A DNA stretch of 50,001 nucleotides, taken from NCBI GenBank assembly GCA_002309835.1, contig DBYL01000042.1:76483-126483 (forward strand). Reading direction: 5' to 3'. A program made the position numbers and the translations under genes. This DNA is from Bacteroidales bacterium UBA1187 (lineage in GTDB: Bacteria; Bacteroidota; Bacteroidia; Bacteroidales; Paludibacteraceae). Under the pieces are notes generated by a model. That model was not told where the DNA came from. It made no database searches and worked only from the letters and a program-made list of their open reading frames with translations. Shown here in pieces: positions 47,156-50,001 of this stretch; position 1 is the first letter of the stretch; each line of letters begins with the position of its first letter.

Positions 47156-48236
47156 TACGAACGGCGTAGGATACGAGGTGATCATCAAAGCCTTGTTAGC
47201 GGGGTATATGTTCGAGATCATGCGCCCTGTGGTCTATGGTAACGCAGCGGTGGCGAAGAAGCATATCAGCACGCTGGCGGAGGAGTACCACAATGTGACG
47301 TGGAACCTCATCGACACGCCGGAGCAGGCCAAAGACGGTCGTCTGAACCTCATCACCTGTTATACCGATGAGATGCCTGTGCAGTTAGGTACGGCTATGC
47401 CGGAAGCAGGCAAAGCGGCGTTGGCGTCTCTCGAACGTGCTTGCCGCGACCTCAAGGCCGGTAAGGTACAAGCGCTCGTCACAGCGCCGCTGAACAAAGA
47501 GACCGTCGCGCAAGCGCGTCCCGGTTTCAAAGGACACACCGAATATCTGGCGGAGCAGTTCGGTAACGACCAGCTGATGATGCTTTGCAGCGGTAACCTG
47601 CGTGTAGCGCTGGTATGCAATCATGTAGCGCTGTCGGAGATACCTGCACAGATCACAGAGGAGCGCATCTTAGCCAAACTCAAACTGCTCAATAACTCCC
47701 TCAAACGGGATTTCGGGCTGGAGAAACCGCGCATCGCGATATTAGCATTGAACCCGCACGCAGGCGACCAAGGTCTGCTTGGCAAAGAGGAACAAGAGAT
47801 CATCGCGCCGGCTATTCAGAAAGCCAACGAGCAAGGTCTGTGGGCCTTTGGCCCGTACGCAGCCGACGGTTTCTTCGGTAGCGGTCATTTCAACCATTTC
47901 GATGCAGTGCTGGCCATGTATCATGACCAGGGCTTGATTCCATTCAAGACGCTCGACATGAGTGGCGTGAACTTCACCGCCGGCCTGAGTATAGTGCGCA
48001 CCTCTCCGGACCACGGCACAGGCTACGATATCGCGGGAAAAGACCAGGCCGATCCGTCGTCTATGCGTAATGCCCTGTTCATGGCTATCGACGTACTGCG
48101 TCAGCGCGAAGAGTACGATGAGCTGACCGCTGACCCGCTGCCGTTCATCGTGCGGGAGGACCGCGAAGGCAAACCGCGCCGCGAATTCATTGATTTTAAG
48201 ACTACTAAATATAATGATGACAAGCAAAGAGATTAG
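47124..48236 (+). CDS. pdxA: 4-hydroxythreonine-4-phosphate dehydrogenase
   Basis: PdxA oxidises 4-phosphohydroxy-L-threonine in the DXP-dependent route to pyridoxal 5'-phosphate. The 370 residues fit the Bacteroidetes form. Signatures are ITAGDTNGVGYE at the start, VTAPLNKE, FKGHTEYLAEQF, ALNPHAGD, and the metal-binding MYHDQGLIPFK with AGKDQADPSS near the end. It overlaps the genes on both sides (32 bp with the nitroreductase, 23 bp with alaS). It links to the PLP-handling YggS-HAD gene elsewhere in the window. Confidence 0.95.
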   Translation: MKPIVAITAGDTNGVGYEVIIKALLAGYMFEIMRPVVYGNAAVAKKHISTLAEEYHNVTWNLIDTPEQAKDGRLNLITCYTDEMPVQLGTAMPEAGKAALASLERACRDLKAGKVQALVTAPLNKETVAQARPGFKGHTEYLAEQFGNDQLMMLCSGNLRVALVCNHVALSEIPAQITEERILAKLKLLNNSLKRDFGLEKPRIAILALNPHAGDQGLLGKEEQEIIAPAIQKANEQGLWAFGPYAADGFFGSGHFNHFDAVLAMYHDQGLIPFKTLDMSGVNFTAGLSIVRTSPDHGTGYDIAGKDQADPSSMRNALFMAIDVLRQREEYDELTADPLPFIVREDREGKPRREFIDFKTTKYNDDKQRD

Positions 48237-50001
48237 ACAGTCCTTCTTGGACTTTATGGCATCGAAAGGCCATCAAGTCGTTCCTTCGGCTCCGATGGTC
48301 ATCAAAGATGACCCCACGCTCATGTTCACCAATGCCGGCATGAACCCGTGGAAAGGAATTATCCTTGGCAACGATCCTATTAAGTATCCGCGCGTGGCGG
48401 ACAGCCAGAAATGTCTGCGCGTGTCGGGAAAACATAATGACCTCGAGGAAGTAGGTCATGACACCTACCATCACACCATGTTTGAGATGCTCGGTAACTG
48501 GTCTTTTGGAGACTATTTCAAAACCGAAGCTATCGATTTCGCATGGGAGTATATCGTGGATGTGCTGAAGATTGACCCCGCTAACCTCTACGCCACCGTC
48601 TTCGAGGGCTCGCCTGAAGAAGGTCTGGCGCGTGACGATGAGGCCGCTTCTATCTGGGCCAAACACCTGCCTGCCGATCATATTCTGAACGGCAACAAGC
48701 ATGATAACTTCTGGGAGATGGGTGATACAGGCCCTTGCGGTCCGTGCTCGGAGATCCACGTGGACAGCCGTAGTGCCGAAGAGCGCGCGAAAGTGCCGGG
48801 ACGGGAACTGGTCAACAAAGACCATCCGCAGGTTATCGAGATCTGGAATATCGTCTTCATGCAATATAACCGCAAGGCCGATGGCTCCTTAGAGCCTCTG
48901 GCTAAGAAAGTGATTGACACCGGCATGGGCTTCGAACGTCTCGTGCGTACGATCCAAGGCAAGACTTCTAACTACGACACGGATGTCTTCCAACCGATGC
49001 TTAAACGTATCGGCGCTATCTGTGGCTGCGAATATGGCAAGGACGAGAAGATCGACATAGCGATGCGTGTCATCGCCGATCATATACGTACGATCGCTTT
49101 CGCCATCACCGACGGACAGCTGCCGTCTAACGAGAAAGCAGGCTACGTTATCCGTCGAATCCTGCGCCGCGCCGTGCGTTACGGATATACCTTCCTCAAC
49201 ATGCGCAGCGCGTTCCTCTTCCAACTTGTGCCGCAACTCATCGAAGACCTCGGTGAAGCCTATCCGGAACTGAAAGTGCAGCAGGCGCAGATCACGCCGG
49301 TCATCAAATCCGAGGAAGAAGCATTCTTACGTACGCTGGATAAAGGTATCACGCTGCTCGACAAACTCATGGACGAGGCACGCAAAGCCGGTAAGACCGA
49401 GATCAGCGGCGTAGATGTCTTCACGCTCAAAGACACCTACGGTTTCCCGTTGGACCTCACCGAACTCATCCTTCGTGAGAACGGGTTCACCACCAACGAA
49501 GAGGAGTATAACAAAGCCCTTGAGCATCAGAAATCGATGGGTCGCGAAGCGAACAAACAGGACTTAGGCGACTGGACAGTCCTCGCGGAAGGGGATACCG
49601 AGTTTGTCGGCTACGATGAACTGACCGTTGAGACGCGCATCCTCCGTTACCGCCAAGTGAGCCAGAAAGGCAAGAGTTTCTACCAGGTGGTGCTCGACAA
49701 GACACCTTTCTACGCCGAGATGGGTGGTGAGGTAGGCGACACCGGCACTTTGGGTAATGTGCGTGTGCTTGATACAAAGCGCGAGAACAACCTGCCGGTA
49801 CATATTCTTGCAGAACTGCCGGCGGATCTAACCGGAACCTTGACTGCTATCGTGGACGCAGAGCGCCGGCAGGCTATTGCATGCAATCACTCGGCTACGC
49901 ATATTCTCCATTATGCGTTACGCGAAGTGTTGGGCAAACACGTGGAGCAGAAGGGTAGTCTTGTCACACCTGAGAGCCTGCGTTTCGACTTCAGCCATTT
50001 C
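48214..50001 (+). CDS. alaS: Alanyl-tRNA synthetase (3' end beyond the window)
   Basis: This class II synthetase charges tRNA-Ala. From the ATG at 48214 (or the next codon, 48217) 596 codons are visible of the ~870 expected. Motifs present are KGHQVVPSAP, MFTNAGMNPWKGI, the class II KCLRVSGKHNDLEEVG and GDTGPCGPCSEI, and the editing domain beginning NHSATHILHYALR (HxxxH zinc ligands) followed by FDFSHF. The C-terminal part, with the remaining editing site and oligomerisation domain, lies outside the window. Confidence 0.96.
   Translation, partial: MMTSKEIRQSFLDFMASKGHQVVPSAPMVIKDDPTLMFTNAGMNPWKGIILGNDPIKYPRVADSQKCLRVSGKHNDLEEVGHDTYHHTMFEMLGNWSFGDYFKTEAIDFAWEYIVDVLKIDPANLYATVFEGSPEEGLARDDEAASIWAKHLPADHILNGNKHDNFWEMGDTGPCGPCSEIHVDSRSAEERAKVPGRELVNKDHPQVIEIWNIVFMQYNRKADGSLEPLAKKVIDTGMGFERLVRTIQGKTSNYDTDVFQPMLKRIGAICGCEYGKDEKIDIAMRVIADHIRTIAFAITDGQLPSNEKAGYVIRRILRRAVRYGYTFLNMRSAFLFQLVPQLIEDLGEAYPELKVQQAQITPVIKSEEEAFLRTLDKGITLLDKLMDEARKAGKTEISGVDVFTLKDTYGFPLDLTELILRENGFTTNEEEYNKALEHQKSMGREANKQDLGDWTVLAEGDTEFVGYDELTVETRILRYRQVSQKGKSFYQVVLDKTPFYAEMGGEVGDTGTLGNVRVLDTKRENNLPVHILAELPADLTGTLTAIVDAERRQAIACNHSATHILHYALREVLGKHVEQKGSLVTPESLRFDFSHF

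Overview
The window is a gene-dense stretch of a Bacteroidota chromosome, most likely order Bacteroidales; I cannot name a genus from sequence alone. The case rests on three things. Promoters are of the Bacteroidetes type (TTTG, 19-20 bp, TAnnTTTG) with very short leaders and no clear Shine-Dalgarno sequences. Several gene sets are typical of the group: the glycine-lipid pair glsB-glsA, YbbR/YajC/NusB with a long N-terminal NusB extension, DUF4494, DUF4105, a BspA-type LRR protein and an FatA-like acyl-ACP thioesterase. The housekeeping order also fits, such as HU, a tiny mS38-like ribosomal protein and RNase G.

Layout. 149-6633 (+): TPR membrane protein, ribH, lysC, a YitT transporter-like protein, a sugar nucleotidyltransferase, galE and manA, closed by a terminator. 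6659-7975 (-): rsmD and a secreted unknown. 8085-11502 (+): a truncated RelA/SpoT homologue, recR, a small membrane protein, a BT0820-type HAD protein and a GNAT acetyltransferase. 11474-16886 (-): groEL, groES and two GH13 lipoproteins. 16975-19326 (+): M20 peptidase, an iteron-like repeat region and a DUF2520 protein. 19262-20287 (-): mutY. 20439-22466 (+): HU, mS38-like protein and rng. 22515-25950 (-): an orphan ribonucleotide-reductase C-terminal domain, acyl-ACP thioesterase and S9 peptidase. 26038-28360: beta-CASP hydrolase (+), tRNA-Pro (-) and HAD (+). 28343-39818 (-): a long, overlapping gene run from nusB and yajC through rpoN and the lipid genes to a YggS-HAD fusion. 40143-43984 (-): a lower-GC accessory patch with a BspA-like protein, an unknown protein, structured DNA and a Fic protein. 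44496-46328 (-): TonB-dependent receptor. 46616-50001 (+): nitroreductase, pdxA and alaS, which is cut by the window edge.

Most genes are housekeeping: vitamin B6 and riboflavin, amino-sugar and nucleotide-sugar supply, translation, repair, chaperones and membrane lipids. The unusual content is regulatory or architectural. A palindrome with core TTGCATATATGCAA sits on the -33 box of many promoters, and at three divergent gene pairs one copy serves both directions. An octamer repeat family (GGATTAGN and variants) is scattered through spacers and inside coding sequences, including rpoN. Other points are an RSH protein without its hydrolase and ACT domains, a YggS-HAD fusion, an orphan NrdJ C-terminal domain, a tRNA leader that can pair with the tRNA 5' end, and several large inverted-repeat elements around the Fic gene.
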